Below, one piece after another: positions 1 through 8,583 of a stretch of 64,000 bases of DNA (its first letter is position 1; each line of letters starts with the position of its first letter). The stretch covers positions 1-64,000 of the forward strand of contig JAFQZM010000033.1 of NCBI GenBank assembly GCA_017405875.1. The letters run 5' to 3'. The notes beneath the pieces were generated by a model that had not been told where the DNA came from, ran no database searches, and saw only the letters and a list, made by a program, of their open reading frames with translations. This stretch comes from a bacterium. GTDB lineage: Bacteria; UBP6; UBA1177. A program made the translations under genes and the position numbers.

Positions 1-114
1 CGCAACGCATTATTAAAAAAGCGTAGCCCAGTTTCACCCAAGTCAAATTTTTTAACCAAAATTTTCCAAAAATTTTTAATAATTTCAACAACTTTTCTCT
101 TTAGGAGGTTTAGG

Positions 115-597
115 ATGAAAAGATTTTCTATTTTAACAATGTTTGTTGTGTTCATTTTTGTTTCATGCGGAGACGGGAAAGCAGTTCCCGGAGATTTGCC
201 GGAGCTTGAATGGTCTGAAAAAGCTGAAAATGAAATGTCTTGGGAAGACGCAAAAAAATATTGTGAAGACCTTAAAGAAAAGGACAAAGACGATTGGAAA
301 TTACCCACAATAGATGAACTGAGAACACTTGTTGTAAAATGCCCAGATTCAGAGTATCAGGGCGCTTGTCCGATTAGTGAAGAAGTTAACCAACTTACGT
401 ACACAGAAGACTGGAACACCGACAAATGCAGCGGTTGCACAAAAAGCAATCATAGTAAATTTGGAGATAAAGGCTGGTTTTGGTCGTCATCAGCTCTTGA
501 AAACACGGCATGGCGCATAGATTTTGATGATGCTTATATTTACGGACAACTTAAGGAGGGGTTGGCTTCCGTCCGTTGTGTCCGAAATGCTAAATAG
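115..597 (+). CDS. Minimal DUF1566 (Lcl_C) lipoprotein
   Basis: Predicted lipoprotein of 160 residues. The signal peptide ends in a lipobox FVSC with Cys18 as the lipidation site. The rest is essentially one DUF1566 domain: a W-x-D-A-x-x-Y-C segment near residue 43, the D-W-x-L-P-T-I-D-E-L-R-T-L motif near 61-73, a W-S-S-S core near 122, and the closing V-R-C-V-R-N. This domain has a C-type-lectin-like fold and usually lies on the cell surface or in the periplasm; its ligand is unknown. AGGAGG at 103-108 fixes the start at 115. It is the stripped-down relative of the five large lipoproteins at 12.3-21.8 kb, with almost no acidic leader. Family call is firm; function is not known. Confidence 0.9.
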   Translation: MKRFSILTMFVVFIFVSCGDGKAVPGDLPELEWSEKAENEMSWEDAKKYCEDLKEKDKDDWKLPTIDELRTLVVKCPDSEYQGACPISEEVNQLTYTEDWNTDKCSGCTKSNHSKFGDKGWFWSSSALENTAWRIDFDDAYIYGQLKEGLASVRCVRNAK

Positions 598-652
598 CGC
601 ACAGTTTCACCAAACAAGGGCTTGATTTTTCAAGAGATTTTCACGAAATTTT

Positions 653-982
653 TTATTTATTCTCTATAACCAGCAGATCTTTCTTCAAATCAAGAGAGAG
701 TATCGTTTCCAACTGCCTTTTCGCGGTATCGCGGAGTTTCAAGAGTCTCTCTTTTTGAGAAATTTTCTGCTCAATCCATTTTGTCGGAGTCATCACAAAA
801 CGGTTCAAGCCGGCTTCGTTTTTAACCGCCTCGAATTGCACACGGTTAAAATTAGGATTGTGAAGAATTTCCCAAACAGCGAGAAATTCAATCGTATTTC
901 TGTTGCGCATCCAATTCTGGATAACAAAACGAGGATCATCTTCGTTTCGATATTTTGCAATATCGGTTGGTTGATTTTTCAC
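653..982 (-). pseudogene. KilA-N domain protein remnant (internal deletion)
   Basis: The 109-residue frame opens with GTG at 982, with GAGGG about 12 nt upstream. Its first 70 or so residues match the KilA-N domain of phage/Bro-type DNA-binding proteins: TDIAKY, I-Q-N-W-M-R-N-R-N-T-I-E-F-L, W-E-x-L-H-N-P-N-F-N, N-E-A-G-L-N-x-F and P-x-K-W-I-E-Q. The family continues with a conserved Y-G-G-T-(Y/F)-A-H/FEFASWIS block and a long C-terminal region. Here the frame jumps straight after W-I-E-Q to S-Q-K-E-R-L-L-K-L-R-D, which resembles the extreme C terminus of full-length members. I infer an in-frame internal deletion of roughly 150 residues plus loss of the first residues. It could still be translated, but it lacks most of the domain. 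A genuine short homologue is the alternative. Confidence 0.7.
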
Positions 983-1021
983 AAATTCTTTACTTCCCTC
1001 TCAGTCAGTCTGCGCCTGCCA

Positions 1022-1073
1022 GCTCCCCCGAAGTGGGAGCCATGCGATCGTGAATGTAAAATTCCTTTACATT
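1022..1073. other. Two hairpins upstream of the inositol-phosphate synthase promoter
   Basis: In the gap between the KilA-N remnant and the sigma-54 promoter there are two perfect inverted repeats: GCTCCC (1022-1027) with GGGAGC (1035-1040), and AATGTAAA (1053-1060) with TTTACATT (1066-1073). Neither has a clear terminator T-run. They could be transcript ends, activator sites for the sigma-54 promoter 70 bp downstream, or chance. Confidence 0.4.
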
Positions 1074-1141
1074 TTACTTTTTGAATCACGAAAACTTAAA
1101 GATTTTTGCCTTTTTCCCGCTTTAAACCGCTTTTTTGCGGG

Positions 1142-1156
1142 TGGCACAGCTTTTGC
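1142..1156 (+). promoter_or_regulatory. Sigma-54 (-24/-12) promoter
   Basis: TGGCAC at 1142-1147, five bases, then TTGC at 1153-1156. The invariant GG (1143-1144) and GC (1155-1156) are separated by exactly 10 bp, the sigma-54 signature. It lies about 70 bp upstream of the inositol-phosphate synthase start in the same direction. Such promoters require an enhancer-binding activator; none is encoded in this window. Confidence 0.8.
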
Positions 1157-1224
1157 TTAATCTCCCCGCCTTTAGTTTTTTTAAGTGTGATTATTGACCT
1201 TATATTTTTTTGGAGGAATTTAAA

Positions 1225-2553
1225 ATGACAGCTAGAGAAATCAAGCCCGCAGACGGCAAAATGTTGGTTTTCTTCGTTGGTATGGGAGCAATCACATCCA
1301 CAGTTCTCACCGGTATCTTCAACATCAGAAAAGGACTTCACAAACCGATCGGCTCGCTCACCCAGATGGGACACATCAGACTTGGCAAAAGAACGGAAAA
1401 CCGTTCTCCGCTCATCAAAGAATTCGTTCCGCTCGCAAACATCAACGACCTTGAATTTGCAGGCTGGGACATTTTCACCGACAATATGTACGAATCGGCT
1501 AAACACGCAGCAGTAGTCCGCTCGGAAGACCTCGAACCGGTCAAAGACGAAATGCTTGCAATCAGACCGATGAAGGCGGTTTTCAACCACGAATGGGTCA
1601 AAAAACTTGACGGCCCGAACGTAAAAACCGGCAAAAACTATATGGATCTCGCTCATCAGCTTATGGACGACATCAAAAACACGATGAAGGAAAAAGGCTG
1701 CTCAAGAGCTGTCATGGTTTGGAACGCATCTACCGAAGCTTACCACAAACCGTGCGAAATCCACAACACGCTTGCTGATTTCGAAAAGGCTATGGAAGAC
1801 GGTTTCCATCCTGAAGTTGCTCCGAGCCAGGTTTACGCTTATGCAGCACTCAGCATGGGCCTTCCCTACATCAACGGTTCGCCGAACTGCACAGTTGACA
1901 ACAGAGCGATCCAGGAACTCGCAAACAAGATGAAGATGCCTATCGCAGGAAAAGACTGGAAAACCGGTCAGACCCTGATGAAGACGATAATCGGACCCGG
2001 ACTCAAACTCAGAATGCTCGGCCTCAACGGCTGGTTCTCGACCAACATTCTCGGAAACCGCGACGGCGAAGTTCTTGACGATCCGGCTAACTTCAAGAGC
2101 AAAGAGGTTTCGAAGCTTTCCGTTCTCGACACCATTCTCGACGCTAAAAACTATCCGGAACTTTACGGCAACTACTACCACAAAGTAAGAATCAACTACT
2201 ATCCGCCGAGAGGAGACGACAAGGAAGCTTGGGACAACATCGATATTTTCGGATGGCTCGATATGCCGATGCAGATCAAAGTAAACTTCCTCTGCAGAGA
2301 CTCTATCCTTGCAGCTCCGGTCGTTCTTGATACGCTTCTTTTCATCGACCTTGCAAGAAGAGCCGGTATGTACGGAATCCAGGAATGGATGAGCTTCTAC
2401 TTCAAGTCCCCGATGGTTGCTGAAGGTCTCTATCCGGAACACGATGTTTTCATCCAGCACACCAAACTGAAAAACACCCTCAGATACATGATGGGCGAAG
2501 AGCTTATCACGCATCTCGGCAACGAATACTACGATTATTCGAAAGAAGACTAG
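1225..2553 (+). CDS. myo-Inositol-1-phosphate synthase (inositol-3-phosphate synthase)
   Basis: A 442-residue NAD-dependent lyase/isomerase of the MIPS family, converting glucose 6-phosphate to 1L-myo-inositol 1-phosphate, the first step to inositol, inositol phospholipids or inositol-based solutes. The N terminus carries the nucleotide-binding strand-loop (F-V-G-M-G-A near residue 19). Family motifs are N-G-S-P-N-C-T, A-G-K-D-W-K-T-G-Q-T, G-L-N-G-W-F-S-T-N-I-L-G-N-R-D-G and N-Y-Y-P-P-R-G-D. This is the long type I associate with Bacteroidetes rather than the shorter actinobacterial one. ATG at 1225 is preceded by TGGAGG at 1211-1216; an upstream in-frame TTG at 1210 would lie before the ribosome site. 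The gene is monocistronic, with a sigma-54 promoter upstream and a strong terminator downstream. Confidence 0.93.
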   Translation: MTAREIKPADGKMLVFFVGMGAITSTVLTGIFNIRKGLHKPIGSLTQMGHIRLGKRTENRSPLIKEFVPLANINDLEFAGWDIFTDNMYESAKHAAVVRSEDLEPVKDEMLAIRPMKAVFNHEWVKKLDGPNVKTGKNYMDLAHQLMDDIKNTMKEKGCSRAVMVWNASTEAYHKPCEIHNTLADFEKAMEDGFHPEVAPSQVYAYAALSMGLPYINGSPNCTVDNRAIQELANKMKMPIAGKDWKTGQTLMKTIIGPGLKLRMLGLNGWFSTNILGNRDGEVLDDPANFKSKEVSKLSVLDTILDAKNYPELYGNYYHKVRINYYPPRGDDKEAWDNIDIFGWLDMPMQIKVNFLCRDSILAAPVVLDTLLFIDLARRAGMYGIQEWMSFYFKSPMVAEGLYPEHDVFIQHTKLKNTLRYMMGEELITHLGNEYYDYSKED

Positions 2554-2576
2554 TTTTTAAAACACTTCTGATTTTT

Positions 2577-2606
2577 AAAACGGGGGCTAAGGCTCCCGTT
2601 TTTTTT
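2577..2606 (+). terminator. Rho-independent terminator of inositol-phosphate synthase
   Basis: An 8-bp GC-rich stem (ACGGGGGC with GCTCCCGT, one G-T wobble) with loop TAAG, followed by eight T residues at 2599-2606. It lies 24 bp after the stop codon. Confidence 0.92.
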
Positions 2607-2647
2607 GCTAATACGCGGATATTTTTCAAAAAAGTGAAAAAAAGCTC

Positions 2648-2675
2648 TTGCATTTTTATTTTTTTCGCCTATAAT
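2648..2675 (+). promoter_or_regulatory. Sigma-70-like promoter of the DTDA-repeat lipoprotein
   Basis: TTGCAT at 2648-2653, 16-bp T-rich spacer, perfect TATAAT at 2670-2675, 66 bp before the start codon at 2741. Confidence 0.7.
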
Positions 2676-2740
2676 GCCGCGGCTTTTTTAAAGTTGGTAG
2701 AAATGAACGGTTTATATTTTGAATTTTGATGGAGAAAAAG

Positions 2741-3439
2741 ATGAAAAAAGTATGTTCTGTTTTTGCAATTCTTGCAGCAATGTTCTTTGCAGTCGCTTGC
2801 GACGGTAACACTAAACTTGGAGATCTTATAGACACGGACACCCCTGACACCGAGGCGGTTGACACGGATACAACCGATCCGGCTGACACAGCTGACACGG
2901 TTGCAGACACCGATGCTGATACGGACGCTGACACCGACGCTGACACCGATGCTGACACCGATGCTGACACCGACGCAGATACCGATGCTGACACCGACGC
3001 AGATACCGATGCTGACACCGACGCAGACACCGATGCTGACACCGATGCTGATACCGATGCTGACACCGATGCTGACACCGACGCTGACACCGATGCTGAT
3101 ACCGATGCTGACACCGATGCTGACACCGACGCTGACACCGATGCTGACACCGACGCTGACACCGAACCGCAAGATCCGTGCAATCCGAACCAGTGCCTGA
3201 ACGACGAAAATTCAGACGGCGTCTGCACTATTGAAGGAGAGTCTTATTCCTGCGGCTGCATTGACGACTATCTCTGGTATGACGGCGAATGCAAAAAAGT
3301 CGTAACCCAGAGTTTCTGTGCAACACTTGCACAGGTTCTTGGTTTCAACGGAACTCTTGCCGAGCTCGTTGAAGCTGTCTGCCACTGCTTCTCAGCAGAT
3401 CAGTGTGTAATCGAAGTAGAAATTGAAGTCGAACTCTAA
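2741..3439 (+). CDS. Lipoprotein with 21 tandem DTDA repeats and an EGF-like module
   Basis: Predicted 232-residue lipoprotein; the signal peptide ends F-A-V-A-C with Cys20 at the cleavage site. After a short Asp/Thr-rich leader comes an uninterrupted run of 21 DTDA tetrapeptides (about residues 56-139), encoded by an exact 12-bp periodic repeat. A six-cysteine EGF-like module follows (C-N-P-N-Q-C ... Y-S-C-G-C ... W-Y-D-G-E-C), of the same type as in the lipoproteins at 12.3-21.8 kb, then a short hydrophobic C-terminal domain with three more cysteines. The repeat probably acts as a rigid or Ca2+-binding acidic stalk lifting the C-terminal part from the membrane; that is inference. GGAG at 2731 supports ATG 2741 over the in-frame TTG/ATG at 2726/2729. 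Confidence 0.85.
   Translation: MKKVCSVFAILAAMFFAVACDGNTKLGDLIDTDTPDTEAVDTDTTDPADTADTVADTDADTDADTDADTDADTDADTDADTDADTDADTDADTDADTDADTDADTDADTDADTDADTDADTDADTDADTDADTDADTDADTEPQDPCNPNQCLNDENSDGVCTIEGESYSCGCIDDYLWYDGECKKVVTQSFCATLAQVLGFNGTLAELVEAVCHCFSADQCVIEVEIEVEL
2906..3157 (+). repeat. 12-bp tandem repeat, 21 units, coding DTDA
   Basis: 252 bp made of 21 in-phase 12-bp units with consensus GACACCGATGCT, differing only at synonymous third positions (GAC/GAT, ACC/ACG/ACT class). The lack of non-synonymous change across all units shows selection on the peptide, while copy number is likely to vary between strains by slippage. Confidence 0.95.
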
Positions 3440-3478
3440 ATCAGTTATTTCCCATTTTTTCTTTTTCAAATTCATTCC

Positions 3479-3506
3479 TTGACATAAAATTTTTCAGCTG
3501 TAATCC
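3479..3506 (+). promoter_or_regulatory. Sigma-70-like promoter of the hemolysin III-family gene
   Basis: TTGACA (3479-3484), 16-bp spacer, TAATCC (3501-3506), 31 bp before the start codon. Confidence 0.6.
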
Positions 3507-3537
3507 TTAACCGTTACTGGATTTTCAGGAGGCGGCC

Positions 3538-4161
3538 ATGAGTCACGAAGAAAAAAAATACACTCCCGGAGAAGAATTTATCAATGCTTTCAGTCACGCT
3601 TTCGGCGCACTTTTTGCCATTTACGCAATGGTGATGCTTGCCTTTAAATCAAGCACTTCGATGCAGAGCGCGACAACGGCAATTTACAGCGCGATGCTCT
3701 TCATCTCTTTCCAGGCATCAACATGCTACCACGCAATGACGAACGAAACTGCGAAAAAAGTCTTCCGCAGGATCGACCACAGCGCGATTTATCTTCTGAT
3801 TGCAGGAACTTACACGCCGGTACTCATGCTTGTGCTCGATATCCCCTACTCGATCATTTTTCTCGTTATGATCTGGTATCTGGCACTCACCGGAATCGTT
3901 TTTTCGTGCCTCACGCTCAAATTCAAGCGCCTTTCCACAGGACTTTACGTCCTCATGGGCTGGCTTTCGGTATTTATGCTTTACTCTCTGTGGACGAAAG
4001 GACTTTACACAACGATGGCTTATCTGATTTCAGGCGGTGTCGTCTACACTGCGGGAAGTTATTTTTACCTCTCAAAAAGGAAATATTTTCACGGGATCTG
4101 GCACTTTTTCGTCCTTTTCGGAGCCGTTCTGCACTATCTGGCAATAGTATCGCTGCTGTGA
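3538..4161 (+). CDS. Hemolysin III / PAQR-family integral membrane protein
   Basis: A 207-residue membrane protein with about seven hydrophobic segments. It carries the HlyIII/YqfA/PAQR signatures: N-x-x-S-H-A-F-G-A near residue 16, S-x-x-Y-H near 60-65 (here C-Y-H), R-R-I-D-H-S-A-I-Y-L-L-I-A-G-T-Y near 76-91, and the C-terminal H-G-I-W-H-x-F-V-L-x-G-A-x-x-H-Y near 181-200. The conserved His and Asp residues form a metal site in the superfamily. Despite the name, bacterial members are thought to act in membrane or fatty-acid homeostasis rather than as toxins. A strong AGGAGG lies just upstream of ATG 3538. It appears to be its own transcription unit. Confidence 0.92.
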   Translation: MSHEEKKYTPGEEFINAFSHAFGALFAIYAMVMLAFKSSTSMQSATTAIYSAMLFISFQASTCYHAMTNETAKKVFRRIDHSAIYLLIAGTYTPVLMLVLDIPYSIIFLVMIWYLALTGIVFSCLTLKFKRLSTGLYVLMGWLSVFMLYSLWTKGLYTTMAYLISGGVVYTAGSYFYLSKRKYFHGIWHFFVLFGAVLHYLAIVSLL

Positions 4162-4204
4162 TTTAAGAACGCTTCAAAAGCATCAAACTTTACCGGAGGG
4201 TAAA

Positions 4205-5461
4205 ATGAAATTCATTCACACGGCAGACTGGCATCTGGGAAATTCGATGCACGATATAAACCGCATTGACGAAGTCCGTGCTTTTTTCAAGTGGCTGAAA
4301 GAGCAGATTGAGGCAGAAAAAGCCGAAGCACTCGTCGTTGCAGGAGACATTTTCGACACGATAAATCCTCCGGTAGAAGCCCGTCATGAATACTACAAAT
4401 TTTTGGCAACGCTGCTCGACACATGCTGCCGGAATGTCATCATCATTGCAGGGAATCACGATTCTGCGTCATTCATAAACGCGCCGAAAGATCTGCTTGA
4501 AGCGCTCAACATCCACGTTGTTGGAAACATTTCGAACATTCCGGTTGAAGAGCTCGTCTTCGAGTTGAAGGACAGCGCCGGAAACGCAACCGCCGTCTGT
4601 GCCGCAGTTCCGTTTGTCCGCGAAGCCAATCTGAGGAGATTTGCAGAAGAGGACAGAGATTTCGTGGACAACTCTTTCGGCGGGCTTTACCGGCAGGCCT
4701 GCGTTGCCGCAGATTCACTGCGTGCCGGAAGAAATATTCCGGTCATCGCCACAGGCCACCTTTATGCCGCGAATCTTGAAGGAAGGCTTGCTGAAATCCC
4801 GTGCGGAGAAAAAACGGATGACGGCACGAAAACCATCGATCTGGTGGGAAATTTAGGGGCTGTAAACGTTTCCGTATTTCCTGCTGAATTCGATTATGTC
4901 GCACTGGGGCACATCCACTATATGACCCGCGTTGCAAAAAACGACCGCATCCGTTACAGCGGTTCCCCGTTTATTCTCGGTTTTGACGAAGCAAACATAA
5001 GGCGGAACGTCCTTCTCGTTGATGTTCAATGCGGAAGCGCGCCGCAGGTGACACCGCTTGAAGTTCCGCAACTTTTCGATTTCATCCGTGTCGAAGGAAC
5101 GGTCGAAGAAATAAAAACCGCAATTGACTCTCTCTGCCTGAGAAGTTTCGATAAAAACACATATATTGAAGTCGCATATAAAGCCGAAGCAGGGAAAAAC
5201 ATCCACGACGCGCTGTCAGAGTGCTGCATAAACCCGCCGCTCTACATTGTGAGCTGGAAAGCGAAGTTTAACAACAGGCATTACGACTCGACGCTTGAAT
5301 CTTTCGGTGTCTCCGATGTGACTGAACTCAGCGAAGAAGACGTTTTCAAAACTCTTATTCTGAACAAGACACAACTCGATCCAGAAAGCGAAGAAGCAAA
5401 AGAACTCATCAAAGAGTATCTTCCGCTCTTTCAGGAGATAGCAAACGGAGCGGGGCAATGA
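4205..5461 (+). CDS. sbcD: Exonuclease SbcCD, nuclease subunit SbcD
   Basis: The 418-residue Mre11-type metallophosphoesterase subunit of the SbcCD (Mre11-Rad50) complex, which opens DNA hairpins, processes double-strand ends and removes blocked ends. Metal-ligand motifs are in order: D-W-H-L-G (residues 8-12), G-D-I-F-D (47-51), G-N-H-D (83-86), a G-H motif near 180 and G-H-I-H near 236. The C-terminal capping part is present and the length is normal for the family. The start at 4205 follows GGAGGG. The stop overlaps the start of sbcC (ATGA at 5458-5461), so the two subunits are translationally coupled. Confidence 0.95.
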   Translation: MKFIHTADWHLGNSMHDINRIDEVRAFFKWLKEQIEAEKAEALVVAGDIFDTINPPVEARHEYYKFLATLLDTCCRNVIIIAGNHDSASFINAPKDLLEALNIHVVGNISNIPVEELVFELKDSAGNATAVCAAVPFVREANLRRFAEEDRDFVDNSFGGLYRQACVAADSLRAGRNIPVIATGHLYAANLEGRLAEIPCGEKTDDGTKTIDLVGNLGAVNVSVFPAEFDYVALGHIHYMTRVAKNDRIRYSGSPFILGFDEANIRRNVLLVDVQCGSAPQVTPLEVPQLFDFIRVEGTVEEIKTAIDSLCLRSFDKNTYIEVAYKAEAGKNIHDALSECCINPPLYIVSWKAKFNNRHYDSTLESFGVSDVTELSEEDVFKTLILNKTQLDPESEEAKELIKEYLPLFQEIANGAGQ

Positions 5462-8400
5462 AAATATTAAAACTCGAGTTCAAAAACATAAATTCCCTCT
5501 ACGGCGAGTGGAAAATAGATTTCACCAACGAAAATTACCGCAGAAACCGCAATATTTTTCTGATTTACGGGCCTACCGGTTCCGGCAAAACGAGTATTTT
5601 AGACGCGATAACGCTTGCACTTTACGGGAAAACCGCCAGGCAGAAAACCATCAACAAAGGTGACGCCGGAAACGAAGTCATGACGCGGGAAACAGCCGGC
5701 TGTTATTCGCGCATCACCTACGAAACAGAGAACGGGATCTATATTTCCGAATGGTCGCAGCGCCGCGCACGAAACAGCGCTTCAGGCACACTGCAGGAAC
5801 CGGAATATCTGATCAGAGAAGAAAAAAACGGCGAAACGATTTCTTCGGGAAAAGCCTCTTACAGCGCTCTGGAAAAGGCAACGATAAAAATCGTAAAACT
5901 TGATTTCAATCAGTTCTGCCGCTCCATCATGCTTGCTCAGGGTGAATTCAACAAATTTCTCGACTGCGGAGAAAAAGAGCGCGCCGAAATTCTGGAAAAG
6001 CTGAACCGAAGCGAGCGTTACAGAAATATCGCGGTCAAAATAGCAGAGCGTTCCGATGCAGAAGAAAATAAATGCGCAGCGATTAAATCAAGGTTAGATG
6101 CCGTATCCGACCATGTTTTAAGCGCTGAACAACTCGATGAACTGCGCCTGCAGCAGGATGAAATTTTAAAAAAGCGGCAGAAATTAAACCAACGGAAAGA
6201 GATTTTGAATCAGGATATCCGCTGGCATGACGAGTTTGAATCCAGACAGAAAGCCGCGGCTCAGTCGAAACAAATTTTTTATGAAGCCGAAAAACGAAAA
6301 ACTGAGTTCAAAGAAAAAGAAGAAGCTCTGAACCGCGCCGAATCAGCCGAGTCATGCAGATTCTTACATGCCGAACTCAAAGGAATGCGCGACACGCAGA
6401 AAAAAGAACTTTCAGAACTTCAAATCATAAAAACCGCGCTTCCTACAGTAGAAAAAAATCTCAAAGATTCAATAGAAAAATTGCAGAAAGAGCAAAGTTT
6501 AAGACAGGAATTAAGCGGCAGATACGAGAAAGAACGTCCTTTATGGGATGAAATCAAAAGCCTCGATTCCGATATAAAACATACCGGAAGCAGCCTTTCA
6601 GATGAAGAAAAATCGCTGAACGAAAAAAAGCAGAAAGAAAAAAAACTGCAAAAAGAGTTGTCGGAATGCCGCGAGACTGTCGAACAGTGCGAGAGCATCA
6701 TTCTATCTCAGAAAAAATTTCAGGAAGAGCATCCGAACGACGGTATGATCGAAGCAAAACTCTCAGGAATTGAAGAAAAGATAAAAAATGTCGGTGAAAA
6801 GAAAGAAGCGCGGAACAAAGCCCTGACGGAATACGGAAAAAAATCCGCAGAATTGAAAAAGCTTCTGAGCCTAAACGATGAGCTCGAGAAAAAAATCAGC
6901 GAAAAAGATGATGCCATTTTAAAAATTCTGTCAGATGAAAGGGTTTTTATCGCCGGTCAGCTTGAACTGCTTCTCAAACCTGGAGACACCTGTCCTGTCT
7001 GCGGAGGCAAATATCACAGAACCTGCGCTGCGACCGCTTCCGAAGATGATTCCGTTCACCTTGAAAGCACCGTATCGAAGTTGAAAAATCTGCAAACAGC
7101 ACGGGACACTCTAAAGGAAGAACTGAATCAGATTGCAAAAAAGGCTTCCGTCTGCCGGACTGCTTGCGAAAATATGGAAAAAAACGTTCAGGAACTTTCA
7201 GGTGAAATAAAACAGCTTTACGACGATATCAGAAAATCGGTTTCAGTCTTGGAAATCAAGTTCGATGAAAACAAACTGAATGAGCTTTCGGATCAGCTGA
7301 AAAAACGTTCCGACGAGTGGAAAAATGCCGATACCGAAATACGCAGAGCGCAGCAGGAAAAAGAGACGAAACTTGCTTCTCAGGAAGAAAAAAACAAACA
7401 GCTTGCTGATACGGCGAAAGAGATTTCTGAAAAAGAGAAAAAGATTCTTGAATTAAAGAAAACCTGCGAAAAAATGAAAACTCTCCGCAAGGAAAAATTC
7501 GGAGAAAAGGATGTTTCCGAAGAAGAAAAGAAACTTCTCAAACAGATCAAAACCAACGAAGAAAGCATAAAATCACTTAGTGAAACCAAGGAAAAAATTT
7601 CTCAGGAACACACCGCTTTGCAGGCAAACCAGGAATCTGTTCACCAACGGACACAGGAGCGGGAAATTCAATTAAATGAGAAAGAGCGGGATTTCAAAAC
7701 TTTGATTCGAAGCAGAAATTTTGCGGATGAAAAAGAGTTCTGCGATTCGCTTCTTGAGCCTGACAAACTCAATTCTCTGCGCGAAGAAAAGAAAAAAGTC
7801 GATGAAGAATTCCATTCTGCGCGGAAAGATCTGGATAAAACCGGATCGGCTTTAAAAGAGTTCGCCGCAACAAAAAGGGATTCGATGCCGGATCGTGACG
7901 AATGCACGAAACAGCTGGACGAAACCGAAAAGGAAACCGGCATTCTGAACCAAAAACTCGGTCAAATAAACCAGCAAATTCAGGAAAGTGAAAAAAACAG
8001 GAACTCCGCCATCGAAATTCAAAAAGAATACGAAAACCAGAGAAGCATATTTTCAAAGTGGGAACAGATGAAAAAATGGATCGGCAACAAGGACGGCTCG
8101 ACATTTTCCGTGTTTGTCCAGAGCCTCACATTCAGGCAGCTCATCGCGATTTCCAACAAATATCTTCACCGGATGAAGGAGCGCTACACCTTGACGGCAA
8201 AAGGCGATCTCGACTTTCAGATAGAGGATGCTAATTTCAGCGAACCGCGCAGCATTTCCAATATTTCAGGCGGCGAGCGCTTTCTTGTAAGCCTTTCTCT
8301 CGCCCTGGGAATAGCAGAATTTGCAAGCAGAAACGTAAAAGTTGACTCGCTTTTCCTGGACGAAGGCTTCGGAACACTGAGCGGACCTGAACTTTCCAAC

Positions 8401-8562
8401 GTTCTCGACACACTCAAGTCGATGCAGAAATCAGGCAAGATGCTCGGCATAATCTCACACCTTCCAGCCGTTATCGATGCAATCGAACAGAAAATAGCGG
8501 TGGTTCAGGTTCCCGGCGGCCACAGCATTTTAAAGGGAGACGGCATCGAAGGTCCCAAGTAA
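5458..8562 (+). CDS. sbcC: Exonuclease SbcCD, ATPase subunit SbcC
   Basis: A 1034-residue Rad50/SMC-type ATPase, partner of SbcD. Walker A G-P-T-G-S-G-K-T-S lies at residues 38-46. Two long coiled-coil arms rich in Glu and Lys flank a zinc hook C-P-V-C at residues 512-515, which dimerises two molecules through Zn2+. The ABC signature S-G-G-E-R-F sits near 937, followed by Walker B L-F-L-D-E-G-F-G near 965, the D-loop region, and a switch histidine in I-S-H-L. All catalytic elements are intact and the length is usual. Four-nucleotide overlap with sbcD shows an operon. The stop is followed immediately by a hairpin (AACGCG 8561-8566 with CGCGTT 8573-8578), a weak terminator candidate without a clean T-run. 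Confidence 0.96.
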   Translation: MKILKLEFKNINSLYGEWKIDFTNENYRRNRNIFLIYGPTGSGKTSILDAITLALYGKTARQKTINKGDAGNEVMTRETAGCYSRITYETENGIYISEWSQRRARNSASGTLQEPEYLIREEKNGETISSGKASYSALEKATIKIVKLDFNQFCRSIMLAQGEFNKFLDCGEKERAEILEKLNRSERYRNIAVKIAERSDAEENKCAAIKSRLDAVSDHVLSAEQLDELRLQQDEILKKRQKLNQRKEILNQDIRWHDEFESRQKAAAQSKQIFYEAEKRKTEFKEKEEALNRAESAESCRFLHAELKGMRDTQKKELSELQIIKTALPTVEKNLKDSIEKLQKEQSLRQELSGRYEKERPLWDEIKSLDSDIKHTGSSLSDEEKSLNEKKQKEKKLQKELSECRETVEQCESIILSQKKFQEEHPNDGMIEAKLSGIEEKIKNVGEKKEARNKALTEYGKKSAELKKLLSLNDELEKKISEKDDAILKILSDERVFIAGQLELLLKPGDTCPVCGGKYHRTCAATASEDDSVHLESTVSKLKNLQTARDTLKEELNQIAKKASVCRTACENMEKNVQELSGEIKQLYDDIRKSVSVLEIKFDENKLNELSDQLKKRSDEWKNADTEIRRAQQEKETKLASQEEKNKQLADTAKEISEKEKKILELKKTCEKMKTLRKEKFGEKDVSEEEKKLLKQIKTNEESIKSLSETKEKISQEHTALQANQESVHQRTQEREIQLNEKERDFKTLIRSRNFADEKEFCDSLLEPDKLNSLREEKKKVDEEFHSARKDLDKTGSALKEFAATKRDSMPDRDECTKQLDETEKETGILNQKLGQINQQIQESEKNRNSAIEIQKEYENQRSIFSKWEQMKKWIGNKDGSTFSVFVQSLTFRQLIAISNKYLHRMKERYTLTAKGDLDFQIEDANFSEPRSISNISGGERFLVSLSLALGIAEFASRNVKVDSLFLDEGFGTLSGPELSNVLDTLKSMQKSGKMLGIISHLPAVIDAIEQKIAVVQVPGGHSILKGDGIEGPK

Positions 8563-8583
8563 CGCGGCAAATCGCGTTATTCC

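Noticed and set aside
1702-2514. Long minus-strand frame opposite inositol-phosphate synthase
   Set aside because: Shadow of the strongly matching gene on the plus strand; no ribosome site or recognisable domain.
2906-3157. Possible CRISPR array
   Set aside because: The repeat is a contiguous 12-bp unit without spacers, inside a gene and in frame.
2656-3228. Minus-strand frames rich in SVSA and GVSIGV repeats
   Set aside because: They are the reverse reading of the 12-bp DTDA repeat; no ribosome site or homology supports them.
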